Positions 35,800 to 47,093 of a stretch of DNA of 64,000 bases are shown piece by piece. Below the pieces are notes generated by a model that was not told the DNA's origin, did no database searches, and worked only from the letters and a program-made list of their open reading frames with translations. The translations under genes and the position numbers were made by a program. Location of the stretch: NCBI GenBank assembly GCA_023213315.1, contig JAKCPI010007825.1, forward strand, positions 62,001 to 126,000, given 5' to 3'. Every line of letters starts with the position of its first letter. The stretch's first letter is position 1. The stretch comes from Euborellia annulipes. Lineage: Eukaryota; Arthropoda; Insecta; Dermaptera; Anisolabididae.

Positions 35800-36000
35800 C
35801 ACACTTTTTTGTTGATGTGTATCAGGATGATGAAAGAAAAGCAGCTAGTATTTATTTCGTTTATTTAATACCCATTAGGCTGACGTTACGGTCTCGGTCG
35901 AGACCATCTTCAGAGCTCCAAAATACTAAGGATGAGGATAAATTTTAAAATTACAATTTTCTTCTGAAAATGGTCTCGACCGAGACCATAACGTCAGCCG
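35800..36000. mobile_element. Inverted pair of ribozyme-like arms
   Basis: The minus-strand motif at 35878-35918 has core CTGAAGA, stem II GGTCTCG / CGAGACC and stem I AGCT/AGC, but GTAAC replaces GAAAC. The inverted copy at 35960-35998 has CTGAAAA. Both probably dead. The left flank AGCAGCTAGTATTTATTTCG matches that of 63465-63721. Confidence 0.6.
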
Positions 36001-36060
36001 ACCCCGAAACCCTAAGCCCCTAGAAGATAATGTCTTCTCTCTGAGCCATGGGTCACGGGC
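36001..36060 (-). mobile_element. SINE-B head fragment
   Basis: The minus strand reads GCCCGTGACCCATGGCTCAGAG, closely matching the head at 59366. Confidence 0.65.
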
Positions 36061-36777
36061 TAATTTATAATTTGAATACAAGTATTACTGAAGAAAAATA
36101 AAAAAATAAAAAACCGAATTCGGTTTTTTGAGAAAAACTCGGGTTTCTCGGTTTTTGAAAATTAGCCAAAAAACCGGTATACCGGTTTCGGTTTCCACCG
36201 GTGTCCAAACCCTAGTAGAGTCCCATTAATCCGAACTAATTGGGACCGAGGGTCGTTCGGATTATCGGGAAGTACGGATTAACCGGAATTGTAAGCTTGA
36301 ATTAGTTAATTTTGATAATAAAGTCGTATAACGTTATAACGTTGTAAACCGTGAAACTTGTCGGTGATATTAAACTCTAAATAAATATTTCATAATATTC
36401 GTATTTTTTAATAAAACAAAGTTCCTTTAATGTCTAATTTTCATTTATATTCCTCTTAAAAAAAAAAAAATCGTACGCAAAAAGAGTTCGGATTAACCGG
36501 AAGTTCGGATTAGCGAGGTTGGGATTACCGGGACTCTACTGTACTTAAAAATTTGATTTGTATATATATTCTGGTAAACAACTACAGAATGCACCTTTAA
36601 ATTACCGATAATAAGAAAAAATTGTGTGCTGTGCGACCAGTCACACCAGATTACCCCCCGACCCCAAGAAACTCCTCTGGATCCGCCACTGTTTCTTTAC
36701 TAGCATGTACTAGATAGAAGATATTCAATTTTTGGTTTCATATTCTCAATATTTTTCACATTTTGCCTAGCGCTTTT

Positions 36778-37364
36778 TACTTTCTCTTACCTATGTATAT
36801 ATATAGAGAGAGAAAGTATTGGATTCATGTCAAAAATTCGATGTCGAGATTTTGATGGATATACACGTTTTGAGGTCCCCTGAATTCAAAAAAGTGGTTT
36901 TCGAGACATGGTCTGTCTGTGTGTGTTCAATTTTAAGCATGAAGGAATTGAGCTATGAGGCTGAAATTTTATATTTAGGTCAAACACCCCCCGGGAGCGT
37001 GAAAATAAGCTTTTAATAAAAATTGGCCAAAGGGTACTAGTACTTTACTGATGTACTTTTTCAGTTTTTTTCGATTTTCTCAAAATTCTTTCAAATGTAT
37101 ATTCTCATTTTGCTCTCAAAATTGTTTGAAGCACACTTTACTCTTGTACTTCATAGGAAGAATAGAAGAAATGGTTGCCATGGTAACAAAAAAAAATATT
37201 TTTCTGTTTATAAATTTTACATCTTGAATTCTAATGTTCCGTACTGACGGGAACAAAATATATGTCGACACGAAAAATCTGGTGGGACAAGCACAGAACA
37301 CAACTTTCGATTACCGAAGGTAAGAGAAAGTTGTGTGCTGCGCGACAGTCACACCAGATTTTTT
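36778..37364 (+). repeat. Family R1, full-length copy
   Basis: Both terminal hairpins are present: left 36778-36815, right 37277-37364. A ~50-bp deletion removes part of the middle. Useful reference for family boundaries. Confidence 0.85.
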
Positions 37365-38334
37365 TGATCCTTATCATTAGTAAACAAAATAACCTAAGAG
37401 TTTGAGTTCCACTTTTTAAGTGTGCGTTGCCAATTTAATTAAATTGGTAAAGCAAACCTCGACCTAGCTAGAAAAAAAAGCTTTTATCTGAATCCCTCCT
37501 CTACTAAACAAACAGGTAAATTACGTTACGGGACAATAAGATACCTACGCAGCCTCTTTAAATTTGTTTGTTCATAGAAGTCTATTAAGGTCGATATCGC
37601 AAAAACATATATATTGCGACCTTAACACACTTGAATAACGAAATTAGATCTTATAGTTAGCTAATTTGTAAGAAGGTAGATTATCAAAAATGATAGGCTT
37701 GAATATGAATGAACGAATTAGTAGTTAAATACTCTCGGCCGATGACCTGCGACCGCTAAAAAAGAGAAGGTCACAACTCGTTATTTCTACGATATGTCAG
37801 TGAGAAAGAGAGATACACACCCATCGCTTGAGAGGAAATTAAATATTTGAAGGTTCTTTATTTTTTAAAGGTCAATAATTAAATTAAGGAAAACTAAAAT
37901 TGATCTACTTACGATCAAGTGATTTATGTCAATTTTTTTTTATAGTGAAAAGAAGGAAAAACAATTTCCCTTTCGAGAATCAAAGTTTTTTTTTTATGAA
38001 TAAACAATGGCCTTGACATCTAAAATAGGTAATGATAGTCATTTAAATTAACGTCATTATACCTACTTTAATCAATGAGGTTAAATTAGTCCAGTAATAG
38101 AGATGTAGGTTTTATTTACATTAACCGTCACTAATTTAATTTGATTAAAAAATAAGAGAAAGTAATTATAAAGGGGAAAAAATTAAAGAAAGACTGTTTC
38201 AAGGGTAATTTAAAAGAATAAAAAATTTTTAAAACCATGGAGGGAAGATGGTTTAATTTTTGAAAGAAGAAATTAATAACGATTAATTTAAATAAAAAAC
38301 CTGTGAGAATTTCGTTTTTCATTTTTTAGTCAGT
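37365..38334. other. No feature recognised
   Basis: AT-rich; one small imperfect inverted repeat around TAAGGTCGATATCGC at 37590-37625. Confidence 0.4.
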
Positions 38335-38410
38335 TAAAAATATGGTGTGATTATTCGAACGCACCTACGGTAATTGAAAATTGTATGATAAGTCCCTCAA
38401 GATTTTTTTG
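38335..38410. repeat. Eroded R1 right hairpin
   Basis: AAAAATATGGTGTGATT followed by CACCTACGGTAATTGAAA: one arm recognisable, the other lost. Confidence 0.5.
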
Positions 38411-38439
38411 TGAAGTGATATAGGCCTATATTTTTTAAA

Positions 38440-38636
38440 TTTGAGGGTTTTTTTGGCATTGGAGGCCATTTAAACCCCTTCTCTATTTATATCAATTGAA
38501 TACACACTCATGGCATTCGGTTGGTAGACAATTCAATTAAAATAAATTTTTGTCGCATAGACGGGATGCGAATCTCCAGACCCCTAGTATAATAGGCAAC
38601 ATATTCTACCATCTGTGTTATGGCCCAGGGGCTTGT
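38440..38636 (-). mobile_element. SINE-B copy
   Basis: On the minus strand a head with CACAGATGGTAGAATA is followed by GAGATTCGCATCCCGTC (B-box position) and the AAATTTATTTTAATTGAATT body shared with 54465-54600. Confidence 0.6.
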
Positions 38637-38651
38637 GGTATATTTATTTAG

Positions 38652-38913
38652 TATAAGGGTATTTTATGGCTGGTGGAATTTGTAACAGGAATGAAAGTTA
38701 GAAGAAAAATGCAGCCAGAATTTTTTCTTTAAAAATATATTTCAACAGCTAGCTGACGTTTCGGCTTTGGTCAAAACCATCCTCGGAGCTGAAGACCAAC
38801 AGCAGCTCCGAGGATGGCTTTGACCAAAGCCGAAACGTCAGCTAGCTGTTGAAATATATTTTTAAAGAAAAAATTCTGGCTGCATTTTTCTTCTAACTTT
38901 CATTCCTGTTACA
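38652..38913. mobile_element. Head-to-head inverted dimer with ribozyme-like motifs, 12-bp TSD
   Basis: Arms of about 105 bp pair almost perfectly (GTAACAGGAATGAAAGTTAG ... CAGCTAGCTGACG) around a central GCTGAAGACCAACAGC. The left end carries an extra tail with TTTTATGGCTGG. Flanked by exact ATATTTATTTAG (38640-38651, 38914-38925). Fragments of the same family lie at 60714-60836. Confidence 0.8.
38800..38848 (+). ncRNA. Hammerhead-ribozyme-like motif
   Basis: Stem I CAGC-AGCT / AGCT-A-GCTG (8 bp, one bulge), core CCGAGGA, an extra U, stem II GGCTTT / AAAGCC, GAAAC, GTC. The longest paired example here. Its inverted partner occupies 38745-38790 on the minus strand. Confidence 0.6.
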
Positions 38914-39186
38914 ATATTTATTTAGAATTCGATAGAATATCAGAGAGTATGAAAATAAAAAATAGAACATCCGAATTAGTAGGGGATCCGAAGAGAGGTT
39001 TGCACCCAGCTGTTTATTGGATGAAAAGTATTTTACATGAAATTTAATATGTTAAATAATATATCGTGAATAGATTGCCTTAAAAATTCCTGTGCAAACT
39101 ATAATTAATAAAATATTTAAAACTAATTTTTTTTCAAAATTGCACCCGTTTATTACCATTATTACCAATTATATTTTTCCTATTAT

Positions 39187-39325
39187 TTCAGTTTACCGCG
39201 TGAGAACGCGTGGTGGGAAATTCTTATTTGAAGGTTTAACCCTTATAGATTCCGAATGGCTAATCAGATGAGACTAAATTTGATGTCAATTTGTGCAGAA
39301 AGAAAAACTCTAATTGACTATATAA
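39187..39325. repeat. Fragment of the 1.9-kb foldback family
   Basis: AGTTTACCGCGTGAGAACGC ... TTCCGAATGGCTAATCAG matches 21430-21545 with substitutions, showing the foldback family is dispersed. Confidence 0.75.
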
Positions 39326-39877
39326 AAATCTAGTGTGACTGTCGCACGAGATTTTTCGTGTCGACATATATTTAGTTTCCGCCGCTATACGTGTTAGAAT
39401 TCAAGATGTAAAATTTACAAGTAAGAATATAAATATTTATATTTTGTTGCAATGGCAACCATTTCTCCTATCTTTTCTATGAAGTACAAGAGTAAAGTCT
39501 TCAAAAGATTTCAATGGCAAAATGATATACATTTAGAAAATCAAAAAAAACTGACAAAGTACATCAGTAAAGTATTAGTAAGTACTCTTTGGCCAATTTT
39601 GATTAAAAGCTTATTTTCACGGTCCAGGCGGGTATAAAACTTAAATATAAATTTTCAACCTCCTAGCTCAATTCCTTCATGCTTAAAATTGAACACACAC
39701 CCACCCACCCACCCACCCACCCAAAGACAGACCATGTCGTGAAAACCAATTTTTTGGATTCAGGGGACCTCAAAACGTGTATATCCATCAAAATCTCGAC
39801 ATCGAATTTTTGACATGAAATCCAATACCTTATCTCTCTATATATTAACATATACGTATATAGAGGTAAGAGAAAGT
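39326..39877 (-). repeat. Family R1 copy, right hairpin shortened
   Basis: The right hairpin is collapsed to its two arm tips (39330-39358). The body is complete; a (CCCA)n tract lies at 39697-39722; the left hairpin is intact. Confidence 0.85.
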
Positions 39878-40806
39878 AAAAAGAATCGCGATTAATAAAC
39901 TCTAGAATCAATTTTTTTTTAAGCCAAAAAAATTGCCATTTTTCCAGTGAAGAAAGTCATAAGCCGTTTTCTTCTTCATTATAAATGCTTTTAAAACATA
40001 AGCTAGAGCGAATTAATGTTCCATTCTCTACTATATGCTTTATAAGACATACAAGTGTTCATTTTTATAAAGAAAGTTATTCTAAATTAAGTGGCTGATT
40101 TACAGATTTGAGTCAAACTTTAAGTGTCAATATCTCGAAACTAATGTTATGTGGCTTATGACTATCTTTCATTAAGCCCTTCAAATATTGAATTAAAAGA
40201 TGTCATCAGTTTTTCATGATTTTAAGCCTGTCGTCTTGTAACGCCTGGGGAGTAGGCAGCAGACGCTACCTTCACTAGACGAAGAAATGGCTCCGAGGAT
40301 GACGGCTAAGCTAGGTTTGGTGTTCGAAAATTTGATAAGTTTAATAGTGCAACTTTAATGATTAAGGAGTTAGGTTGGAGTTAATTTATTTGAAAGAGGG
40401 AATGGGCTAAATTGAAAGTGATGATTATTATACAGTGGAAAAAAAATAGTGTTTAAGGCTATAGCCTTATATTAAGCAAACATATTAGGAGATTTTGAGT
40501 TATATAATTATTTTAATAGGATTGATCATGGGAAGAAAATTCGGAAATCAATATTCTTTTAAGCATTTGTTTGTAAGATGGTTTGTCTGTCAGTTACTTG
40601 AAATTATAGTCCTCTACCCCTATGATTAAATCTGTAAATGTTTTCTCGAGCGCAGTAAATAGTTAAGGTAGAGTGAGATCATACCTTGTTAGGGTTTTGG
40701 TGAGATTTTCCTTAACAGCTTAAGCCATGTATCGGGATGGCTATTGTAAGTTTTGGTTTACTTCTGGCCTCATGATTTTACGCGTAATTTTTTATAGTTG
40801 TGTTTT
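39878..40806. other. No gene recognised
   Basis: AT-rich; a GC-richer patch at 40225-40320 has no identifiable product. Confidence 0.4.
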
Positions 40807-41455
40807 TTTACTTTCTCTTACCTAATATATATAGAGAGAGAAAGTAATGGGGTTGGAGAATAACTCACCCAAGCCTACTATATAATCTGAATGTTGAGAG
40901 AGAAAGTTTTGGACTCATGTCAAAAATTCGATGTGGAGTTTTTGCTAGATATACACGTTTTAAAGTCCCCTGAATCCAAAAAAGTGGTTTTCGCGACATG
41001 GTCTGTCTGTGTGTGTGTGTGGGGGGGGTGTTCAATTCAAGGGCGTATACAAGGGGGAAGGGGGTAATTACCCCCCTGAGATTTAAAAAAAATACTTTTT
41101 TTCGAAAAAAAAAATGTATTTTTAATGTAAAATTTTAAAAATTAATACTTAAAAATTTGATTTGTATTTATCTTCTGACCAACAAGTACAGAATGCGCTT
41201 TTAAATTACCAAAATTAAGAAAAAATAGTGTACTGTGCGACCAGTCACTCCAAATTACCCCCCCCCCCCAGAAACACCTCTGGATCCGCCACTGGTTCAA
41301 TTTAAAGCATGAAGGAATGGACCTAGGAGGTTGATATTTTATATTTAAGTTAGACACCCACCTAGGGCGTGAAAATAAGCTTTTGAAAAAAATCGGCCAA
41401 AAAGTACTTTACTGATGTATTTTTTCAGTTTTTTCGATTTTAATACTATTAGCTT
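40807..41455 (+). repeat. Family R1 copy split by hAT-B
   Basis: The left hairpin arm at 40807 is followed by ~70 unrelated bases inside the hairpin. The body is then interrupted at GTTCAATT by the hAT-B MITE and resumes to TCAGTTTTTTCGATTTT. Confidence 0.8.
41038..41294. mobile_element. hAT-B MITE with clean 8-bp TSD
   Basis: Ends CAAGGGCGTATACAAGG and CTGGATCCGCCACTG, exact duplication GTTCAATT (41030-41037, 41295-41302). Contains an R1 hairpin arm (GCGACCAGTCACTCCAAATTA) next to its right end. Confidence 0.9.
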
Positions 41456-42419
41456 TTTCGAAAATATAATTTTATCAGTATTGTACTTGAACAAATTGAT
41501 AGAACTGCTCACTAAATAAAATGCTGTCATTTTTTAATACCCTTTCTTAATTCCTAAATTTGAAAATTAACCAAGGCCTCAATTAGATGAGAACAAAAGA
41601 CCTTCTGAGTTCGAAGAAATTACCCGATCTAAAATGTTCAACCTTCATTTAATAGGAAAAAAAATATAATCCGTCACATACAAAATATACAAAAAAAAAA
41701 AAAGTTCTAATTCATATTATATGTCTTATAGTATTATAATCGTGGGTTTGGATAAGATTAATTGTCAACACGTGCGGAAATGGCCTTGAATAAATAAGGT
41801 AATAGGCGCTCCAATTTATTATAATAGATCATTTAATCGAATCGTACGTAGACCGAGAGTCTGTCGATTTCCATGCAGGAGTCTTTACTGGAGGCTAATT
41901 GAAATAAGGAAGTGGAGAATTTATGAATCATTCATTATCAAAATAATTTAATTTAATAGATATAGTCCTACTTTAAAAAAAGGTGGTCCTAATTCTGATA
42001 ATAATGATTTTAACAGGAAGCTTTTAAATAAAGATCATAAATATTTTGTTTAGGATCTATCTTCACTGATTAGAAGATTTATTCAAAGGGAGATAAATAA
42101 AATTCTTTTTTGAATAAATGTTTACTAAAAAAAGATGAAAAATAATTTTTTCCATAAAATTTATTCAGTCAATTAAAATAAAAGCGTGGAACACAGCATG
42201 ATAATTTTATTTCATTTTCTATAAATGTTTTTTTTTAAACTAAATGAGAGACTTATGATTTTAATTTTTATTATTATTTTGGAAAATTTATCTTTCTCTT
42301 TTTAGGCCTATTTTTACAAAAAAGAGAATGCAAAGAAACTCCTAAACGCTGACCTTTAGAGACTATGTAAATATACCGAATCTAAATTTTTTTCTAAAAT
42401 ATATTTGAAATTATTTTCT
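41456..42419. other. No feature recognised
   Basis: AT-rich, no coding signal. Confidence 0.4.
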
Positions 42420-42686
42420 GCCCTCGGGGCTTGGAGTAGTTGGAAGTGTGTCTACCTTCTATACCGAACGTCGCAGGTTCGGACCCCAGGAAGTCCGATG
42501 ATTTTATTTAAGCCATTTGGTATCCAAATGGCTTAAATAGAAATTCCTGGACCCCCCAATAGATATATTAAACATACTAGTATCGTTAAAAGTCTTAAAT
42601 GGCCTAAGTTGCCGAAAAGACTGTGTGAATGTGGGTGTGAATGTGAGTGTGAATGAGAAAAAAGTGTGAGTGTTTAAAAAAAAAAT
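42420..42686 (+). mobile_element. SINE-A copy, full length
   Basis: Head TGGAGTAGTTGG, B box GGTTCGGACCCC, central hairpin with the perfect palindrome AGCCATTTGGTATCCAAATGGC, conserved block, GTGTGAATG repeats and poly(A). Confidence 0.85.
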
Positions 42687-43427
42687 CTTGTTGTCATCAA
42701 AATTGAGTCTAATCAGGAATATAAAGCTCATCGGGGAGTTTGAATAAAAGAAGTTAATTAAAGAGAGCTCCTTGTACATGCTAGCATGGGCGTAACTAGG
42801 GGGGTCCCGGGGGGGGGCCTGGCCCCCCCCAGAAGGCTCGTGGCCCCCCCCAGAAAGCTCTTTGCCCCAAGAAAAATTGAGAAAATATGGGGCTTTCCAG
42901 GCCCGAGTCATTCTTTCCACGTCAAATCGATACACTTTTTAACATCACCATCTCAGATTTGTATGAAATTTGGGTCATAGGTAGAGTCAATAGAGACTAA
43001 GAAAAAGCCCCAATTTCAACTTGATATCTCAACTCGTTTAAGAAATATGGCGGGTTAAATTTGTCAAAAATGGCAAAAAATCGACCTAACCACATCTATT
43101 TAAATTGCTCTAAAATCTCTTAGAGATGAAATAGAGAGATGAATGAGGTGTCATTTTACAGCTTTTCAGACACCCTTTCCAATGATATACAACACACCTG
43201 GGGTGGTAATAAAAAAAAAATTTTAATTTCAAAATCAAAAATTTAAATTAATTTTTTCTCAAAAAGTACCACTTCGAAAATTTTGAAAAAATTCTAAAAT
43301 GGTCCTTGCTTAAAGGTTAAAAGATAATATAAGCCTCATCGAGGGATCATGATGGGATCATAGAAAAATTAATTAAAACAACCATTGCGTTAGTTTTTTG
43401 TCATAATTGGGAAAAATTACACAGGCT

Positions 43428-44040
43428 CAGTGGCGTACCGAGGGGAGGGGGGGGAGGTCCGCCCCAGGCCCCGAGCCGGCATAGGCCCTCATATATATAT
43501 ATAAAAAAATTAAATATTTCCCTTTGAGAGGCCCCGGGGCCCTCAGAGTCAAGTAAAAATGGGAAAATTTTGATTAAAAAAAAAGAAAATTTAATGAAAA
43601 TTTGTCTTTAAATAGGCCCCGGGGCCCTCAGGGCTCAAGTAAAAACGGAAAAATTTAGATAAAAAAAAAACAAAATTTAATAAAAATTTCCCTTCGAGAG
43701 GCCCCGGGGCCCTCAGAACCAAGTTAAAATGGGAAAATTTTGATTAAAAAAAAAGAAAATTTAATGAAAATTTCTCTTTAAATAGGCCCCGGGGCCTCAG
43801 GGCTCAAGTAAAAACGGAAAAATTTAGATAAAAAAAAAACAAAATTTAATGAAAATTTCTCTTTGAGAGGCCCCGGGGCCTTGGGGTTCAGGGATATACG
43901 GTATTTTAAAAATATTTTTGTGTATGGAGGAGAGGGATATTTAAAGATGAGCACCCCCCCCAAAAAAAAAAAAATTCAATATAAGGCCCCCTCTTCTAGT
44001 GCCGCCCCAGGCCCCCAACCCCTGCCTCTGTACGCCTCTG
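43428..44040. mobile_element. hAT-like element with GGCCCCGGGGCC minisatellite
   Basis: Ends CAGTGGCGTACCGAGG and TGTACGCCTCTG, exact 8-bp duplication CACAGGCT (43420-43427, 44041-44048). The interior has about five ~85-bp tandem units, each beginning with GGCCCCGGGGCC (43530, 43615, and so on to about 43870). Confidence 0.9.
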
Positions 44041-44741
44041 CACAGGCTAACAGTGATTTTGGTACCGGGGGTATTTTGAGCTGATCTCCGAGTATATGCG
44101 ACGTCCTTTTTCCAAAAATGTCGTCAGTTTTGCTCGAATATCTCTAGTTTTAGAGATATAGAGAATATAACGTTTTAATTGAAATTCTGCTCTAAAGTGG
44201 CTCTTATTTTGAGTTTTCTAGATTTTTTTATGGTGTTTTCTCTTAAAAATATACAGGTAGCTAAGATACATAGAAAATCTAGAGATTCTGCCCAATCAGA
44301 AGTGATTTAGTGGTGCAAAACAAGGCTAAAAGTTGAAAAAAATTCAATTTTTCCAGTTTTTCTTAACTTTAGACAACCCTAAAATTTTTTTAACATCTCT
44401 GAATGCAAAAAACATATATGTACGATATTCTGTAACTCTTTAGCTTTCCAGAAATCATTCCTTTGTGCAAATCGGTTAATTATTAAAGAAATTATAAACT
44501 TGTTATTTCAGCGCTATCACTACACCCAAGAATTCTTCTAAGCAAAACACCATCTTAATCATAAAATTTTCTTATCTTTGATTTGTAGATTAACTATTTT
44601 GTTTATAATTTCGTTAATAATTAACCGATTTGCACGAATGAATGATGGCTGGAAAAATTGAATTTTTTTCAACTTTTAGCCGTGTTTTGCACCACTAAAT
44701 CACTTCTGATTGGGCAGAATCTCTAGATTTTCTATGTATCT

Positions 44742-44943
44742 TAGGGTGCGTACACACCTGCGCTCTGCTCCGCTCGCGAGCTGCTTGTTGTTGTTGTGTT
44801 TTGAGATGCTCGCGAGCTGCTCGCCGCGATCCATCTCTTTGGATCGCGGCAGGTTCGTCAAAATAAATAATTTCAACGAGCAACGAACTTTGAGCCGTGA
44901 ACTACTCGCGAGCGGAGCAGAGCGCAGGTGTGTACGCACCCTA
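44742..44943. mobile_element. 202-bp palindromic element with TAGGGTGCGTACACAC ends
   Basis: The arms TAGGGTGCGTACACACCTGC ... CTCGCGAG and the inverse pair over about 38 bases. Compared with the intact opposite arm of the host palindrome, about 14 host bases were lost at insertion, so no clean duplication is seen. GC-rich interior. Confidence 0.75.
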
Positions 44944-45374
44944 AAGATCTTTAAGAGAAAACACCATAAAAAAAAAATCTAGAAAACTCAAAATAAGGGC
45001 CACTTTAGAGCAGAATTTCAATTAAAACGTTATATTCTCTATATCTCTAAAAACTAGAGCTATTCGAGCAAAACGGACGACATTTTTGGAAAAAGGACGT
45101 CGCATATACTCGGAGATCAGCTCAAAATACCCCCGGTACCAAAATCACTGTTAGCCTGTGTAATTTTTCCCAATTATGACAAAAAACTAGCGCAAGGGTT
45201 GTTTTAATTAATTTTTCTCTATAATCTGAGATGGTGAGGTTAAAAAGTGTATCGATTTGACGTGGAATGACTCGCCCACCGAGGTTATCTGGTCTCATGC
45301 CCCCCCCCCAGCGAGGATGGCTGGTCCCATGGCCCCCCCCAGCCAGATTCTCTAGTTACGCCCATGCATGCTAG

Positions 45375-46483
45375 CCTCGTTCCAGGGCTTTCTCTTATTA
45401 GGGTTTAAATCTAAAGCAATTTTCTACCTCTAGTAAAAGATCGAAAATGAAAATATATAACTATTTTTCAAAGGTATTTAATTAAAATATTCGATTATGA
45501 ATTGAATATAAAGATCCTGCCTATGAATTGAATAGGAAGGTACTACTTGTCTGAACAAGTTTTGTCCTGCCTTGTTCTTCTACTATATAAAAATATAGTA
45601 GAAAGAAAAGACTGTAATTCCAAAAATAATCCAATGGAGAGAAGAAAGTTATTTGCCAAACCAAATGTTTGGATGAAGAAAAAATTATGCGAGGAGAGAC
45701 TTTACTTTTTTCAGTAAGAGAAAGAAATAAGAGAGAGAGAGAGAGCGAAAGACAATAATAGTTAACTAAAAGGAGAGAGAATTCGCAAGAGATTTAAAAT
45801 ATTGATGAATGAAATTATTCTTTTGAGTAAACGCATTAGTTAATGAAAAAAATCCTGATTGTTATTTAATTATATTCTTTGTAAAAAAAATGAACTTTAC
45901 GCTGGTAGTTTAACTAATATCAATCATATATTAGATAATGTTTTTAAGTAAAAATGTAAGATACTAATTAAAATTATATTTCTGTTTGCTTATTTATCAT
46001 ATTTTAATTAAATTCAACCAACGATTTAAAAATAAAATGTGAAATACCTTTAAAAATAAGGGAGAAAGCTAAGAGAAGGGCCTCGTGCCGGCAGGAAGGC
46101 GCCATGTTGGAATAACACACACAAAGTTTTGATACAAAAATCACAGATCAGATGTAATCACTAAGAAGCCCCTGCGGCGACTGGAGAACCTGGTGCTTTG
46201 CATTTCCTTATTAGGGCATAGGGCTCTAGTAGCGAGATGATAGGCCAAGAATTTGACCAATCATAATAGGGGCTTATAGAGTTTCACCTGGAGATCGAGT
46301 CTCGAAAAGATGGAGGGGATGATGACGTATTAATCAAAAACTATCCCCACCCCCAAGGCTTTCCCGGGGCATCTTCTGAAGCCATCATTAAAAATTACCC
46401 TAATAGCATCTTTGTTGCAAAGTGGAGGGAGCGCCAGGATTTATCGAGACTCCATTATAATTAAAATAAATGTAAAATAAAAA
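45375..46483. other. No gene recognised; GC-richer block at 46080-46450
   Basis: The block includes GGCGCCATGTTGG, which matches the YY1-type word GCCATNTTG, but there is no adjacent gene model. The rest is AT-rich with a (GA)n tract at 45733-45746. Confidence 0.3.
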
Positions 46484-47093
46484 ACGAATTAATATTCAAA
46501 TAAATAAGATTTGGTGGCTGTGAATGTAATGGATTTTGATAGGGCAGGTTCAGCCAAATAAAAAGCCTTTATATGCTTCTCGACTCCGGAGACGTTTCGA
46601 GATATTTTTAATGTCTCATCATCAGTCCGTCTACAAAATGTACATATAAATAAGTGATTATTTTTCGATATACAGTAAAAAGTATAAAATTCATTGTAAT
46701 AAAATAAAAACACACTTACATCGAAAATTAGCATAAAGGTAGTCGTTAATATACAGCATATGTACATATAAATTTTATATAATGAATACGCCTCGAAGCG
46801 TTCATGAGAGGAAATATTCTCAATAGTTAAAATTCATTGCTCTCATGCATTTATATATGATTTTTTAAAAAGTTTATTTCCAGAGCATCGAAAAGTTAAT
46901 CCCGGTCAAAGTATTAATACAGGCAAAAAATAGAACAAATTATTTTCTTCATTTCTTTACTCAAATATAAAATATCTAAATTTGACATTTCGGTTTTTAT
47001 TTTTTGACCAAACCAAATGGCTCAAGCCCACAATTCACCATATAAAATTGATAGATAAATTAATTAGTTGTTTATTTATTTTTATTTTTATTT

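Larger units (their letters stand above)
35102..36214. mobile_element. hAT-like element, third level
   Basis: Ends TAGGGTTTGGA and TCCAAACCCTA, duplication GTAGAGTC (35094-35101, 36215-36222). AAACCGGTTTT-type palindromes fill both flanks. It hosts a fourth element, a ribozyme-bearing inverted repeat and a SINE-B head. Confidence 0.85.
35092..36541. mobile_element. pogo/Tigger-like MITE, second level
   Basis: Ends CAGTAGAGTCC and GGACTCTACTG with TA on each side, the Tc1/mariner-superfamily target. TTAATCCGAACT and AGTTCGGATTAAC-type inner repeats are typical of pogo/Tigger termini. A hAT-like element has split the left TIR. Confidence 0.75.
35012..36691. mobile_element. hAT-B MITE, outermost of four nested elements
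   Basis: The left piece (35012-35091) and right piece (36542-36691) join into the hAT-B interior known from 6730-6994 if the pogo-like insert and one TA are removed. The right terminus is CTCTGGATCCGCCACTG. The left terminus is missing. Confidence 0.65.
42785..45366. mobile_element. 2.58-kb hAT-like foldback element
   Basis: Ends CATGGGCGTAACTAGG (left) and CTAGTTACGCCCATG (right), exact 8-bp duplication CATGCTAG. Long arms pair: 42900-43427 plus 44041-44460 against 44620-45250 (landmarks GTCAAATCGATACAC, GGTACCGGGGGTATTTTGAG, AAATCACTTCTGATTGGG). Each arm has been hit separately: left by 43428-44040, right by 44742-44943. There is no transposase. Confidence 0.85.
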
